From positions 47,871-111,870 of the forward strand of contig NZ_VSRY01000159.1 in assembly GCF_008271805.1 (NCBI RefSeq): 64,000 nt of DNA, given 5' to 3'. The position numbers were made by a program, and so were the translations under genes. The notes beneath the pieces were generated by a model that saw only the letters and a list, made by a program, of their open reading frames with translations, did no database searches and was not told the origin of the DNA. Source of the stretch: Streptomyces sp. TRM49041. Lineage in GTDB: Bacteria; Actinomycetota; Actinomycetes; Streptomycetales; Streptomycetaceae. This document shows positions 17,085-26,061 of this stretch, in pieces; positions within the stretch are counted from its first letter, which is position 1; the number at the start of each line of letters is the position of its first letter.

Positions 17085-17190
17085 GCTTCCGCTCCCTGGC
17101 CTGCCGCGGGCGGGCGCCCGACGGTTCCGCTGACTCTAGCGGCTTGCCCGCGGCGCCCCCGGGTCACCTCCGAACACGGCCGGAACAAGC

Positions 17191-17236
17191 ACGGGGGCGC
17201 CGTCACCGCGACGATGCGCGGTGACGGTGCCCCCGT
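17191..17236 (-). terminator. Long hairpin between ssgB and the CGNR gene
   Basis: A 20-bp stem (17191-17210 with 17217-17236, one wobble) with a 6-nt loop. It would stop read-through from ssgB into the CGNR gene. Confidence 0.75.
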
Positions 17237-17316
17237 TTACCGTGTTCACCCTCCCGCGGCCCGCGTGCCGCGGCCACAGGAGGGCGTACCGGCGCCGTCG
17301 CCCCGAGTCGGACGGC

Positions 17317-17337
17317 GCCGGAAGGCTCCCTTCCGGC
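17317..17337 (-). terminator. Hairpin at the ssgB stop
   Basis: A perfect 9-bp stem (17317-17325 with 17329-17337) with a 3-nt loop, starting at the base after the ssgB stop codon. Confidence 0.6.
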
Positions 17338-17751
17338 TCAGCTTTCGGCCAGGATGTGCGAGAGCTCCGTATCGAGGTCGAAGTGACGGTGTTCGGTGCC
17401 GGGCGGCACCGCCGCGTCGGTCCGCTTCAGGAACGACTCCAGGGCCCGCGCCGGGGCCTCGAGCAGGGCCTCGCCCTCCGGGGAACTCAGCGCGATGCAG
17501 ACGACGCCCTGGCCGTGGCTGCGGGACGGCCAGACTCTGACGTCGCCGGTGCCCGTGGGCCGGTGCAGCCCTTCGGTGAGAAGATCGCGGGCGAAGACCC
17601 ACTCGACCGTCTCCTCGGCGCCGGTGTGGAAGGTGGCGTGCACGGCATACGGATCGGCCGTGTCATACCGCAGGCCCGCCGGAACAGGCAGTGATGACTC
17701 GCTCGATACAACGAGGCGCAGGTGCAGCTCGCAGCTGACCGTGGTGTTCAT
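17338..17751 (-). CDS. ssgB: Sporulation and cell-division protein SsgB
   Basis: A 137-residue SsgA-like protein, the form that recruits FtsZ to sporulation septa in Streptomyces. The start MNTTVSCELHLRLVVSS, the middle YAVHATFHTGAEETVEW and the end HFDLDTELSHILAES are those I know for SsgB, and the length fits. ATG 17751 matches the family start, with GAAAGG 11 bases upstream; an ATG three codons earlier also exists. It has its own terminators on the 3' side. The gene is strong evidence for a sporulating actinomycete. Confidence 0.95.
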   Translation of the reverse strand: MNTTVSCELHLRLVVSSESSLPVPAGLRYDTADPYAVHATFHTGAEETVEWVFARDLLTEGLHRPTGTGDVRVWPSRSHGQGVVCIALSSPEGEALLEAPARALESFLKRTDAAVPPGTEHRHFDLDTELSHILAES

Positions 17752-17949
17752 AAGCGCCATGGCCTTTCGCTCAGTGTGCGCTCGGGGATTCGCACGTCGG
17801 CGAAATCGACATCCCACCTACGGTGCCGTTGTAAACCCCTCTGACCGTTTTGTGATGCTTGGGGTACCTCGTTTGGCGGTGTGTAACCAGGGGTTATAGG
17901 TCTATTTCGGTAGCCCACTCGACGCCGTTCGTCGGGTAGGTTGGCCTTT

Positions 17950-18438
17950 ATGAAGGCGGAGAGTGACGAGCGGGGAGAGGTCGCCCGGTCGGCGACCGGC
18001 GCGCCCGCTGCGGGGGACACGGCCCCGGGCGTGACCACGGACGTGACCACCGAAGCGGCCATGGGGCGGCCGCTCGGCTCAAGAGCGCCCGGCTTCATCA
18101 AGGCCCGCCGGACCCTCCATGTCAGCTGGCAGGTCGGCGTCTTCCTCATCGGCCTCGCTGTCGTCGTGGTCGGCGTGATCATGCTGCCGCTGCCCGGACC
18201 CGGCTGGTTCGTGATCTTCGCCGGCATGGCCATCTGGGCCACCGAATTCGTCTGGGCGCAGCTCGTGCTGCGCTGGACCAAGCGCAAGGTCACCGAAGCC
18301 GCACAGCGCGCACTCGACCCTCGCGTACGACGCCGCAACATCATCCTCACCACCACCGGGTTGATCATCACCGGCGTGCTGATCGGCATCTACGTGTGGA
18401 AGTTCGGCATCGTCATGCCCTGGAAGATCGACAGGTGA
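17950..18438 (+). CDS. TIGR02611-type membrane protein
   Basis: 162 residues. A polar N terminus (about 1-50) is followed by the conserved block HVSWQVGVFLIGLAVVVVG and MLPLPGPGWFVIFAGMAIWATEF, a cytoplasmic basic stretch, and a third hydrophobic segment near the C terminus (LTTTGLIITGVLIGIYVW). This pattern belongs to a small actinobacterial membrane family of unknown function. TAGGTT at about 17936-17942 ends about 7 bases before ATG 17950, suggesting leaderless transcription. It is divergent from ssgB. Confidence 0.8.
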   Translation: MKAESDERGEVARSATGAPAAGDTAPGVTTDVTTEAAMGRPLGSRAPGFIKARRTLHVSWQVGVFLIGLAVVVVGVIMLPLPGPGWFVIFAGMAIWATEFVWAQLVLRWTKRKVTEAAQRALDPRVRRRNIILTTTGLIITGVLIGIYVWKFGIVMPWKIDR

Positions 18439-18514
18439 CCCGACGGGCCCCCACCGGCATCACCGACCCCGGTCAGAGCACCCGCTGACATGCGGTAATG
18501 TTTGCGGTGCGCCC

Positions 18515-18586
18515 GGGCGATTAGCTCAGTGGGAGAGCGCTTCGTTCACACCGAAGAGGTCACTGGTTCGAACCCAGTATCGCCCA
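18515..18586 (+). tRNA. tRNA-Val (CAC), CCA encoded
   Basis: 72 nt with acceptor GGGCGAT/ATCGCCC and anticodon CAC in the loop TTCACAC. Discriminator A is followed by encoded CCA at 18587-18589. A TAATGT -10-like box lies at 18496-18501. Confidence 0.97.
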
Positions 18587-18595
18587 CCACCCGGA

Positions 18596-18634
18596 CCGAA
18601 GGCCCTGGAGATCACCGATCTCCAGGGCCTTCGG
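18596..18634 (+). terminator. Terminator after the first tRNA-Val(CAC)
   Basis: A perfect 18-bp stem (18596-18613 with 18617-18634) with a 3-nt loop, so the two tRNA-Val genes are separate transcription units. Confidence 0.85.
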
Positions 18635-18708
18635 CATATCCCTGCGGTCTCGCCGTCACCTGATGACGCGCACCGGACACCGCGGCTCACCGCCCACCTG
18701 AAAGCGGT

Positions 18709-18738
18709 TTGAACGAAACCCGCCAGGACCTGTATGGT
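18709..18738 (+). promoter_or_regulatory. Promoter of the second tRNA-Val(CAC)
   Basis: TTGAAC (18709-18714), an 18-base spacer and TATGGT (18733-18738) form a good housekeeping promoter 13 bases before the tRNA. Confidence 0.75.
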
Positions 18739-18751
18739 TCAGTGCGTTCCC

Positions 18752-18823
18752 GGGCGATTAGCTCAGCGGGAGAGCGCTTCGTTCACACCGAAGAGGTCAC
18801 TGGTTCGAACCCAGTATCGCCCA
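18752..18823 (+). tRNA. tRNA-Val (CAC), no encoded CCA
   Basis: 72 nt, the same as the copy at 18515-18586 except for one D-loop base (CAGCGGG for CAGTGGG). After discriminator A the sequence is CGG, so CCA must be added enzymatically. Confidence 0.97.
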
Positions 18824-18828
18824 CGGAA

Positions 18829-18859
18829 AAGGCCGGTCTTGCATACGCGGACCGGCCTT
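18829..18859 (+). terminator. Terminator after the second tRNA-Val(CAC)
   Basis: A perfect 10-bp stem (18829-18838 with 18850-18859). Confidence 0.75.
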
Positions 18860-18913
18860 GTCGCATTTCCCGGGACCTGTTTCTGTTCCCGGCGCACGCC
18901 TCATGCGCACGCC

Positions 18914-19642
18914 TCACGCCGCCGCCGCCGACTGCTCCGGCCGCAACGGCCACGCCGGATCCACCGCCTCCTCCGACCCGTTCCGCGCGAACCACGCCTG
19001 CAACCCCCGCGCCTGCGCCGCATGCCACACCGCCTGCCGCGTATGCAGCTCCGCCACCGACAACTCGTCCAGCCGCGCCGCGAACCGACGCCCCACCGCC
19101 CGTACGACCCCCAGCGCCGCCGCCGCGTCCGCCGCCGCGTCATGCGCCCCGTCCAGCGCCACCTCGTAGTGCGCACACAGGTCGGTCAATGTGCGACGGC
19201 CCTTCCGGTACCGGTCGAGATGCTTGTCCAGCACCCGCGGATCCAGCACGCACAACGGCGTGTTCTGCAGATACCGCGCCAACGACGACGCCCGGTGCCG
19301 TCGCAACTCACGGTCCAGCAATGTCAGATCGAACGGCGCGTTCATCACCACCAACGGCCGCCCCGCCGCACACTGCTCCGCCAGCAGCCGGGCTATCTCC
19401 TCCACCACCGGCGCCGGCCACCGCCCGTGCCGCTGCAGATGATCGTCCGTCAGACCGTGCACCTCCGTCGCCGCCGACGGCACCGGAACACCCGGATTCA
19501 CCAGCCAACGCGTCGTCCGCAACCGACCACCCTCGGCGTCCTGCACCACCACGGCCGCCGAAACGATCCGGTCCCGCTCGACGTCGACTCCCGTCGTCTC
19601 CGTGTCGAATGCCGCCAGAGGCCCCTCGAACCAGCTCGCCAT
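18914..19642 (-). CDS. DnaQ-like 3'-5' exonuclease (DEDD family)
   Basis: 242 residues. Exo I is AAFDTETTG near the N terminus, Exo II lies around VVMNAPFDLTLLDREL, and Exo III is the HDAAADAAAALGVV stretch. This is the DEDDh arrangement, so the two-metal catalytic set appears complete. A variable tail follows. Such proteins proofread or trim DNA or RNA; this one is not attached to a polymerase. GAGGAG precedes ATG 19642. Confidence 0.88.
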   Translation of the reverse strand: MASWFEGPLAAFDTETTGVDVERDRIVSAAVVVQDAEGGRLRTTRWLVNPGVPVPSAATEVHGLTDDHLQRHGRWPAPVVEEIARLLAEQCAAGRPLVVMNAPFDLTLLDRELRRHRASSLARYLQNTPLCVLDPRVLDKHLDRYRKGRRTLTDLCAHYEVALDGAHDAAADAAAALGVVRAVGRRFAARLDELSVAELHTRQAVWHAAQARGLQAWFARNGSEEAVDPAWPLRPEQSAAAA

Positions 19643-19794
19643 AGCCCGAACTCCTCGTACATCACCGGCAGATGGTCCGATCCCCTGCCCGAATCGGTGA
19701 TACCCGGACCGTTTGTCCCGTACGCCGCCCGGTCACAACAGACATGAGACGCAACCCCACTGACGCAAAGCCAGCCCGGAAGGCCCGAAGAGCC

Positions 19795-20355
19795 ATGGCG
19801 CTCGCCGCGCAGCCCGACCCCGGCACCCAGCACGCCCCACCCCTCCGCGGCGCGCTCGCCACCACCGCCTGCATGGAGACCCTCCAGGTCGGCTACCTCC
19901 ACGCCGTCGTGGCCGCCGCAGGATGCACGCTCTCCCAGCCCTTCCCCGACAACGGCATCGACTGGCACATCAGCCACAGCGCCCCCGGGCACACCGTCGA
20001 CGACGAAGTCACCATCAAGGTCCAGCTCAAGGCGACCTACCAGATCCCCCCACACCCCCCGGGCCCCGCCTTCTCCTTCACCCTCGACAACGACCACCTG
20101 GTGAAGCTCGCCCGCACCCCCGTCGCCGTACACAAGATCCTCGTCGTCATGCTCGTCCCCCGCACCCAGGGCGACTGGCTCCGCGCCGCTCACGACCGGC
20201 TCGACCTGCGCCACTGCTGCTACTGGACCAACCTCGCCGGCCACCCCGTCACCGGCAGGCGCCGCACCACCGTCCGCGTACCGACCACACGGATCTTCGA
20301 CGACCGGGCGCTCTGCGAGATCATGAACCGCGTAGGGGCGGGAGGGACACCCTGA
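19795..20355 (+). CDS. DUF4365-like domain protein
   Basis: 186 residues from ATG 19795 (an ATG at 19744 would add 17). The centre reads DNGIDWHISHS and VTIKVQLKATYQIPP, a D...QLK pattern resembling the PD-(D/E)XK nuclease-like fold of DUF4365. The end overlaps the next start in TGATG, so the two are translated together. Codon use is extremely C-rich, like its partner. DUF4365 proteins often occur near mobile or defence genes, but here the neighbours are housekeeping genes. Enzyme activity is unproven. Confidence 0.65.
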   Translation: MALAAQPDPGTQHAPPLRGALATTACMETLQVGYLHAVVAAAGCTLSQPFPDNGIDWHISHSAPGHTVDDEVTIKVQLKATYQIPPHPPGPAFSFTLDNDHLVKLARTPVAVHKILVVMLVPRTQGDWLRAAHDRLDLRHCCYWTNLAGHPVTGRRRTTVRVPTTRIFDDRALCEIMNRVGAGGTP

Positions 20356-21476
20356 TGCCACACCGGCCGACCGACATCGACCCCGTCGTCCTCGGAGCCC
20401 TCCTCCGCCGCCACGGCTGGCAGCCCCACGGCAGCGCCACCGGCCAATGCACCCGCTGGACCCCGCCCGGCCCCGGCACCACCCCCACCAGCCTCCTCGT
20501 CCCCACCAGCCGCGCCTTCCCCGACTGCGACGACCTCCTCACCGAAGCCCTCGCCGCCCTCACCCGCAGCGCGGCACCCTCCGCCCGCGACATCCTCACC
20601 TGCCTCACCCTCCCCAGCGACGAGATCCGCTGGAACCGCGACACCGCCCGGCCCACCGCCCCGGACGCCACCCCCTGGAGCACCCAGGACCGCCTCCGCA
20701 CCGCGGCCCGCCAGGTCCTCCTCGCCGCCGCACTCGCCGTCCACCGCCACGCCCGCCACCACGGCGCCCGCCACCGCGACCACGCCCGGGCCCTCATCGA
20801 CGACGTCCTCGTCGGCACCGCACCCGGCGCCCCCCACGGCCTCACCGCCTTCGTCCCCGTCGACCCCGGCCGCCCCGTCACCGAACGCCTTCACCACGGC
20901 CTCCACGCCACCCGCGACGCCGTCGACTACCAGCGCGCCACCGGCCGTCCCGACGCCTTCGACACCGCCGTCGCCGCCGGCGCCGGCCGTGAACTCACCG
21001 AGGCCCTCATCGCCCTCGTCCACGGCACCGAAGGCGCCACCGTCACCCTCGCCTGGGCCCCCGCCACCGGCGCCCCCACCGGCTGCGCCACCCTCCCCGA
21101 ACCCGTCGAGTTCACCCCCGGCGACCTCCCCGCCCTCCGCGTGGCCTCCGCCCGCTACCTCCGTGACGAGCCCTCCGTACCCGCCCACGTCACCGGCACC
21201 GTCACCCGCCTCCGCCGTTCCGGCCACCACGGCGCCGGAACGATCCGCCTCCGCGTCCTGACCGGCGCCGACGTACCTCATCTGCGTGTCATCCTCGACG
21301 AGGACGCCTACCGCACAGCCGCCCACGCCCATCTCGCCGGGATCCCCATCCGCGTCTCCGGGCGTCTGGAGAGCACGGGCGGCTTCCGACGGCTCACCGG
21401 CGCGTACGGAGTGGAACCGGTCCAGGTGGACGACGCGGAGCGGGAACGGCTGATGAAGTCCCTCGGTGAGGACTAG
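20355..21476 (+). CDS. Unknown protein coupled to the DUF4365-like gene
   Basis: 373 residues starting at ATG 20355, which shares its A with the upstream TGA. No family is recognised. There are no membrane segments or signal peptide. The N-terminal part is Ala/His/Arg-rich. The C-terminal 100 residues look better ordered (VTGTVTRLRRSG, TIRLRVLTGADVPHLRV, IRVSGRLE, FRRLTGAYGVEPVQV), a beta-rich pattern that could be an OB-like fold. Coupling to the upstream gene suggests the two proteins act together. Confidence 0.65.
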   Translation: MPHRPTDIDPVVLGALLRRHGWQPHGSATGQCTRWTPPGPGTTPTSLLVPTSRAFPDCDDLLTEALAALTRSAAPSARDILTCLTLPSDEIRWNRDTARPTAPDATPWSTQDRLRTAARQVLLAAALAVHRHARHHGARHRDHARALIDDVLVGTAPGAPHGLTAFVPVDPGRPVTERLHHGLHATRDAVDYQRATGRPDAFDTAVAAGAGRELTEALIALVHGTEGATVTLAWAPATGAPTGCATLPEPVEFTPGDLPALRVASARYLRDEPSVPAHVTGTVTRLRRSGHHGAGTIRLRVLTGADVPHLRVILDEDAYRTAAHAHLAGIPIRVSGRLESTGGFRRLTGAYGVEPVQVDDAERERLMKSLGED

Positions 21477-21600
21477 CCGACGAGGAGTGCCGAGGCGGAC
21501 GCAAACCGTTTCGCGAGGGGGTACGGCGGCTCGGTACCATTCCGTACTACATGTGCGCGCCCGTCGCCGGGCGTGCTCCCCCTTCAGTCAGGAGAGACCG

Positions 21601-23577
21601 GTGTCAGACGTCCGTGTGATCATCCAACGCGATTCCGAGCGGGAAGAGCGCGTGGTGACGACGGGCACTACGGCCGCCGACCTCTTCGCCGGTGAGCGCA
21701 CCATCGTCGCGGCCCGTGTGGACGGCGAGCTGAAGGACCTCGCGTACGAGATCAAGGACGGCGAGGCCGTCGAGGGCGTCGAGATCTCCTCCGAGGACGG
21801 TCTCGGCATCCTGCGCCACTCCACCGCGCACGTCATGGCCCAGGCCGTCCAGGAGCTCTTCCCGGAGGCCAAGCTGGGCATCGGCCCGCCGGTCAAGGAC
21901 GGCTTCTACTACGACTTCGACGTCGAGAAGCCGTTCACGCCCGAGGACCTCAAGCGCATCGAGAAGAAGATGCAGGAGATCCAGAAGCGCGGCCAGAAGT
22001 TCGCCCGCCGCGTGGTGACCGACGAGGCCGCCCGCGACGAGCTCGCGAACGAGCCGTACAAGCTGGAACTCATCGGACTCAAGGGTTCCGCGTCCAGCGA
22101 CGACGGCGCGGACGTCGAGGTGGGCGCCGGCGAGCTGACCATCTACGACAACCTGGACGCCAAGACCGGCGAGCTGTGCTGGAAGGACCTGTGCAGGGGT
22201 CCGCACCTGCCCAGCACCCGCGCGATCCCGGCATTCAAGCTCATGCGCAACGCCGCCGCGTACTGGCGCGGCAGCGAGAAGAATCCGATGCTCCAGCGCA
22301 TCTACGGCACCGCCTGGCCGTCCAAGGACGAGCTGAAGGCACACCTGGACTTCCTGGCCGAGGCGGAGAAGCGCGACCACCGCAAGCTGGGTTCTGAACT
22401 GGACCTCTTCTCCATCCCGGAGGAGATCGGCTCCGGCCTCGCCGTCTTCCACCCGCGCGGCGGCATCATCCGCCGGGTCATGGAGGACTACTCGCGCCGT
22501 CGGCACGAGGAAGAGGGCTACGAGTTCGTCTACTCGCCGCACGCCACCAAGGGCAAGCTCTTCGAGAAGTCCGGGCACCTGGACTGGTACGCCGACGGCA
22601 TGTACCCCCCCATGCAGCTCGACGAGGGCGTGGACTACTACCTCAAGCCCATGAACTGCCCGATGCACAACCTGATCTTCGACGCGCGGGGCCGCTCGTA
22701 CCGTGAGCTGCCGCTGCGGCTGTTCGAGTTCGGGACCGTGTACCGGTACGAGAAGTCGGGCGTCGTGCACGGCCTGACCCGCGCCCGGGGCTTCACACAG
22801 GACGACGCGCACATCTACTGCACCAAGGAGCAGATGGCGGAGGAGCTCGACAAGACGCTCACCTTCGTCCTGAACCTGCTGCGCGACTACGGCCTGACCG
22901 ACTTCTACCTGGAGCTGTCCACCAAGGACGAGACCAAGTTCGTCGGGTCGGACGAGATCTGGGAGGAGGCCACCGAGACCCTTCGCCAGGTGGCCGAGAA
23001 GCAGGGCCTGCCCCTCACCCCGGACCCGGGCGGCGCGGCGTTCTACGGCCCGAAGATCTCCGTCCAGGCGAAGGACGCGATCGGTCGCACCTGGCAGATG
23101 TCGACCGTGCAGCTGGACTTCAACCTGCCGGAGCGCTTCGACCTCGAGTACACGGCTGCCGACGGCACCAAGCAGCGCCCGGTCATGATCCACCGCGCGT
23201 TGTTCGGTTCGATCGAGCGTTTCTTCGCCGTGCTGCTCGAGCACTACGCGGGTGCCATGCCGCCGTGGCTGGCCCCGGTCCAGGCGGTAGGCATCCCGGT
23301 GGGCGACGCTCACGTCCCGTACCTGCAGGACTTCGCCGCCGAGGCGAAGAAGAAGGGCCTGCGGGTCGAGGTGGACGCATCCTCGGACCGGATGCAGAAG
23401 AAGATCCGCAACCACCAGAAGCTGAAGGTCCCGTTCATGATCATCGTCGGTGACGACGACATGAGCGCAGGCACGGTCTCCTTCCGCTACCGCGACGGCT
23501 CGCAGGAGAACGGCATCCCCAAGGGCGAGGCCATCGCCAAGCTCCTCGATGTGGTGGAGCGCCGCGTTCAGGTGTGA
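21601..23577 (+). CDS. thrS: Threonine--tRNA ligase
   Basis: 658 residues. Order: TGS domain (about 1-65), the editing/second additional domain with RHSTAHVMAQAV, the class II catalytic core (SGHLDWYADGMY, MNCPMHNLIF, the motif 2 RYEKSGVVHGLTRARGFTQDDAH, motif 3 region HRALFGSIERFFAVLLEHY), then the anticodon-binding domain. GTG 21601 was chosen over upstream in-frame codons because AGGAGAG lies at about 21590 and the TGS domain begins there. A hairpin terminator follows. Confidence 0.97.
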   Translation: MSDVRVIIQRDSEREERVVTTGTTAADLFAGERTIVAARVDGELKDLAYEIKDGEAVEGVEISSEDGLGILRHSTAHVMAQAVQELFPEAKLGIGPPVKDGFYYDFDVEKPFTPEDLKRIEKKMQEIQKRGQKFARRVVTDEAARDELANEPYKLELIGLKGSASSDDGADVEVGAGELTIYDNLDAKTGELCWKDLCRGPHLPSTRAIPAFKLMRNAAAYWRGSEKNPMLQRIYGTAWPSKDELKAHLDFLAEAEKRDHRKLGSELDLFSIPEEIGSGLAVFHPRGGIIRRVMEDYSRRRHEEEGYEFVYSPHATKGKLFEKSGHLDWYADGMYPPMQLDEGVDYYLKPMNCPMHNLIFDARGRSYRELPLRLFEFGTVYRYEKSGVVHGLTRARGFTQDDAHIYCTKEQMAEELDKTLTFVLNLLRDYGLTDFYLELSTKDETKFVGSDEIWEEATETLRQVAEKQGLPLTPDPGGAAFYGPKISVQAKDAIGRTWQMSTVQLDFNLPERFDLEYTAADGTKQRPVMIHRALFGSIERFFAVLLEHYAGAMPPWLAPVQAVGIPVGDAHVPYLQDFAAEAKKKGLRVEVDASSDRMQKKIRNHQKLKVPFMIIVGDDDMSAGTVSFRYRDGSQENGIPKGEAIAKLLDVVERRVQV

Positions 23578-23606
23578 CGTGCTCCCTGCGTAGGCGGGCG
23601 TAGCCC

Positions 23607-23636
23607 AGGGGCGGTACCCGGCCGGGTACCGCCCCT
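23607..23636 (+). terminator. Terminator after thrS
   Basis: A perfect 13-bp stem (23607-23619 with 23624-23636) with a GGCC loop. Confidence 0.8.
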
Positions 23637-23677
23637 CGGCGCATCCGTCGTCGCGCGTAGCCCATATGCTGATCCGC

Positions 23678-24226
23678 ATGACGAATGAGCCGGAGCAGCA
23701 GATCGGAGTGGGGACGCCGGACGCGTTCCAGCGCCTGTGGACCCCTCATCGGATGGCCTACATCCAGGGGGAGAACAAGCCCACCGGCTCGGGGGCCGGC
23801 GACGGCTGTCCATTCTGCTCGATTCCGGCCAAGTCCGACGAGGACGGCTTGATCGTCGCCCGGGGCGAGACCGTCTACGCGGTGCTGAACCTCTACCCGT
23901 ACAACGGCGGACACATGATGATCGTGCCGTTCCGGCATGTTGCCGACTACACCGACCTGAGCGAGGCCGAGACCGTCGAGCTCGCCGAGTTCACCAAGCG
24001 TGGAATGACCGCGCTGCGGACCGCTTCCGGCGCGCACGGGTTCAACCTGGGCATCAACCAGGGTGACGCCGCCGGTGCCGGTATCGCCGCTCACCTGCAT
24101 CAGCACATCGTGCCGCGCTGGGGCGGCGACACCAACTTCATGCCGGTCACCGCCCACACCAAGGTGCTGCCGCAGTTGCTGGCCGACACACGGCGGATGC
24201 TCGCGGAGGCGTGGCCCGCGGCCTGA
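23678..24226 (+). CDS. HIT-family nucleotide hydrolase/transferase
   Basis: 182 residues. It has CPFCSI, with a zinc-type CxxC, a YAVLNLYPYNGGHMMIVPFRHV stretch and the histidine triad HLHQHIVPRW. This matches actinobacterial HIT proteins of the Ap4A phosphorylase/hydrolase type. TATGCT at 23665-23670 ends 7 bases before ATG 23678, so the mRNA may be leaderless; ATG 23666 is the alternative start. Its stop abuts the stop of the convergent membrane gene with no gap. Confidence 0.87.
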   Translation: MTNEPEQQIGVGTPDAFQRLWTPHRMAYIQGENKPTGSGAGDGCPFCSIPAKSDEDGLIVARGETVYAVLNLYPYNGGHMMIVPFRHVADYTDLSEAETVELAEFTKRGMTALRTASGAHGFNLGINQGDAAGAGIAAHLHQHIVPRWGGDTNFMPVTAHTKVLPQLLADTRRMLAEAWPAA

Positions 24227-25849
24227 TCAGGCGTCGTACACGTCGGCCTTCTTCGGGGCCGGGTCGGCGGTGAAGCTGCTGTCGGCGATGGAGCTGGTGT
24301 CCACGCCGTGTTCGTCGAGCATCTTGACCGTCGCGGCGTGGACGGCGCGCATCACGGGCGTGGACGCGCGGATGACGTCGTCGGCCATGAAGCGGTCGCG
24401 CCAGGGTGCCCCGGCCCAGGCGTGGCGGAGGCCGAAGGGCTCGGGAAGGACGAGTTTGCCGCCGAGGAAGTCGAGGACCGGCGGGAACCAGGTGAGCGGG
24501 GCGCGGACGGCCAGTCGGACCACCTCGTTGGTCTCGACGAGGGGGAGTTTGATCTCTCTTGTCTCCCAGAAGCGAACGGTCTTGGAGACTTCCTTGGTCT
24601 TGGCGGCGGGCTTGCCCATGAAGAGGGAGTGGACCGGGCCGAGGGCGTGCCCGGAGACCTCGATACGGAGGGTGTGCAGCAGGGTCGTGACGGTGACCAG
24701 CATGGTGAGGACGAGCTGGCCGTCCCAGAGGACGAACTGCACGCCGAGGTAGTGGCGGTTGCCCTTGCCGAACTGGTTCTCGTTGCAGATGCGCTGGATC
24801 TCGTGCGGCTTCACCTGGTACATGACGGTGTCCTCGCCGTCGGGGCGGGCGACTTCCTTCGCGCCGTCGCCGACGGGGACCACGACCCAGTGCTTGACCG
24901 ACGGGGTGGGGAAGCCGCTCTTGAGCGAGCCGCGTTCCAGGAGTTTCAGCTGGTCGTGGATGGGGCGTATGACGTCCCAGGTGCGGAAGGCGTGGATCTC
25001 CTTGCCGTCGCGGGGTTTGAGCTCTTCGGCCAGGTGCCAGCCGCCCCAGCGGGTGCCCATGCCGAGTATGCCGCGGGGGCCGGCGTAGAAGACGACATTG
25101 GAGCGCTGTTCGGCGGTGAGCTTCTCGAGGGACTGGCGGAGTTCCTCGGCGGCGGTCTCGCCGGGGTTCTGGGGGACGGCTTCCGGGATCTTGGCGGCGA
25201 CGCCGCCGCCGCTGAGGAGGGCCTCCCAGCGGGCGCGGAGGTCCTTGGCGGTGGTTTCGCAGATGTGCTTGGCGAGGAACCAGCCGATGACCGGCGCGAT
25301 GAGCATGGCGCGTACGTAGAGCGACAGGAAGCCGGTCGTCGGCAGCTTGATCAGTACGAGTACGGCCAGGGCGCCGGCGCCGAGGAGGAGCGCAGTGCCG
25401 GTGGCGCCGGCGCGTTTGCCGGCCGCGCCGGCCATGGTGCGGCGCAGCTGGAAGACGAGCAGCCAGATGAGGAGGCCGGGGAGGAAGGCCACGCCGCAGA
25501 AGAGGGTGATGAGGGTGAGGCGGAGGTCGCGTTGTCTGCGGATGCGGTTGGCGGCGAGGCAGTGTTCGACGACCGGCTGGGGTTCGGTGCCGAAGGACTG
25601 GATGACGGGTTTGCGTCCGCCGCCGAGCATGCGGATGACCACCGCGCGGGAGAAGGCCTCGCCGAGGTTGGGCTCGAAGAGGGAGAACTTGCCCTTCTTG
25701 ACGGTTGATTCGTACCAGTCGTTGTTGGCTTTGAGGATGTCCTCGACCGGGCTGTCCCGGTACGCGGCGGAGGCCAGCGCGTTCGTGGCCGCCGTCTGTC
25801 CGTCCGAGCCCTGGAGCGGGACCTGTGCCCCGGGGCCGAAACTGTCCAT
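24227..25849 (-). CDS. Unknown multi-pass membrane protein
   Basis: About 540 residues, no family recognised. A soluble N-terminal part (about 1-108) contains DILKANNDWYESTVKKGKFSLFE. It is followed by three hydrophobic segments (about 110-134, 145-166 and 172-192), a soluble middle domain (VVFYAGPRGILGMGTRWGGWHLAEEL), a fourth hydrophobic segment near 395-420, and a soluble C-terminal domain. ATG 25849 has a G-rich site upstream; ATG 25867 would add six residues. It stands alone between two convergent or separate units. Confidence 0.7.
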   Translation of the reverse strand: MDSFGPGAQVPLQGSDGQTAATNALASAAYRDSPVEDILKANNDWYESTVKKGKFSLFEPNLGEAFSRAVVIRMLGGGRKPVIQSFGTEPQPVVEHCLAANRIRRQRDLRLTLITLFCGVAFLPGLLIWLLVFQLRRTMAGAAGKRAGATGTALLLGAGALAVLVLIKLPTTGFLSLYVRAMLIAPVIGWFLAKHICETTAKDLRARWEALLSGGGVAAKIPEAVPQNPGETAAEELRQSLEKLTAEQRSNVVFYAGPRGILGMGTRWGGWHLAEELKPRDGKEIHAFRTWDVIRPIHDQLKLLERGSLKSGFPTPSVKHWVVVPVGDGAKEVARPDGEDTVMYQVKPHEIQRICNENQFGKGNRHYLGVQFVLWDGQLVLTMLVTVTTLLHTLRIEVSGHALGPVHSLFMGKPAAKTKEVSKTVRFWETREIKLPLVETNEVVRLAVRAPLTWFPPVLDFLGGKLVLPEPFGLRHAWAGAPWRDRFMADDVIRASTPVMRAVHAATVKMLDEHGVDTSSIADSSFTADPAPKKADVYDA

Positions 25850-26003
25850 TGTCACTGCCGCCCCCATCGACGCGTGTGCCGCAACCCCTTGTTCCCCGCA
25901 CTGCGGCCTTTCCCAACTCGGCGGCCTCGCACACTTGCTGAGCTGGGCACTACAGCCTATCGGGGAGTGGGGGTGTACGTCAGGGAGACGGGGAACGGGC
26001 GAA

Positions 26004-26034
26004 GGCCGCCCGCCGGAGGGGGTGGCGGGCGGCC
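26004..26034 (-). terminator. Terminator after the EF-G paralogue
   Basis: A perfect 11-bp stem (26004-26014 with 26024-26034) about 30 bases beyond the stop. Confidence 0.7.
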
Positions 26035-26061
26035 GTGCTCCCTGGTGAGGGGTGCTCGGGG

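Noticed and set aside
17847..17867. GTTT...GGGTAC as a SigB/SigH-type promoter near ssgB
   Set aside because: The spacing is 11 bases, shorter than the usual 14-16, and it points away from ssgB.
18515..18823. Integrated element between duplicated tRNA-Val genes
   Set aside because: Only a terminator and a promoter lie between them; there is no integrase or att-like duplication of cargo.
21477..21600. T-box leader before thrS
   Set aside because: The gap is only 124 bases and no T-box core or antiterminator was seen.
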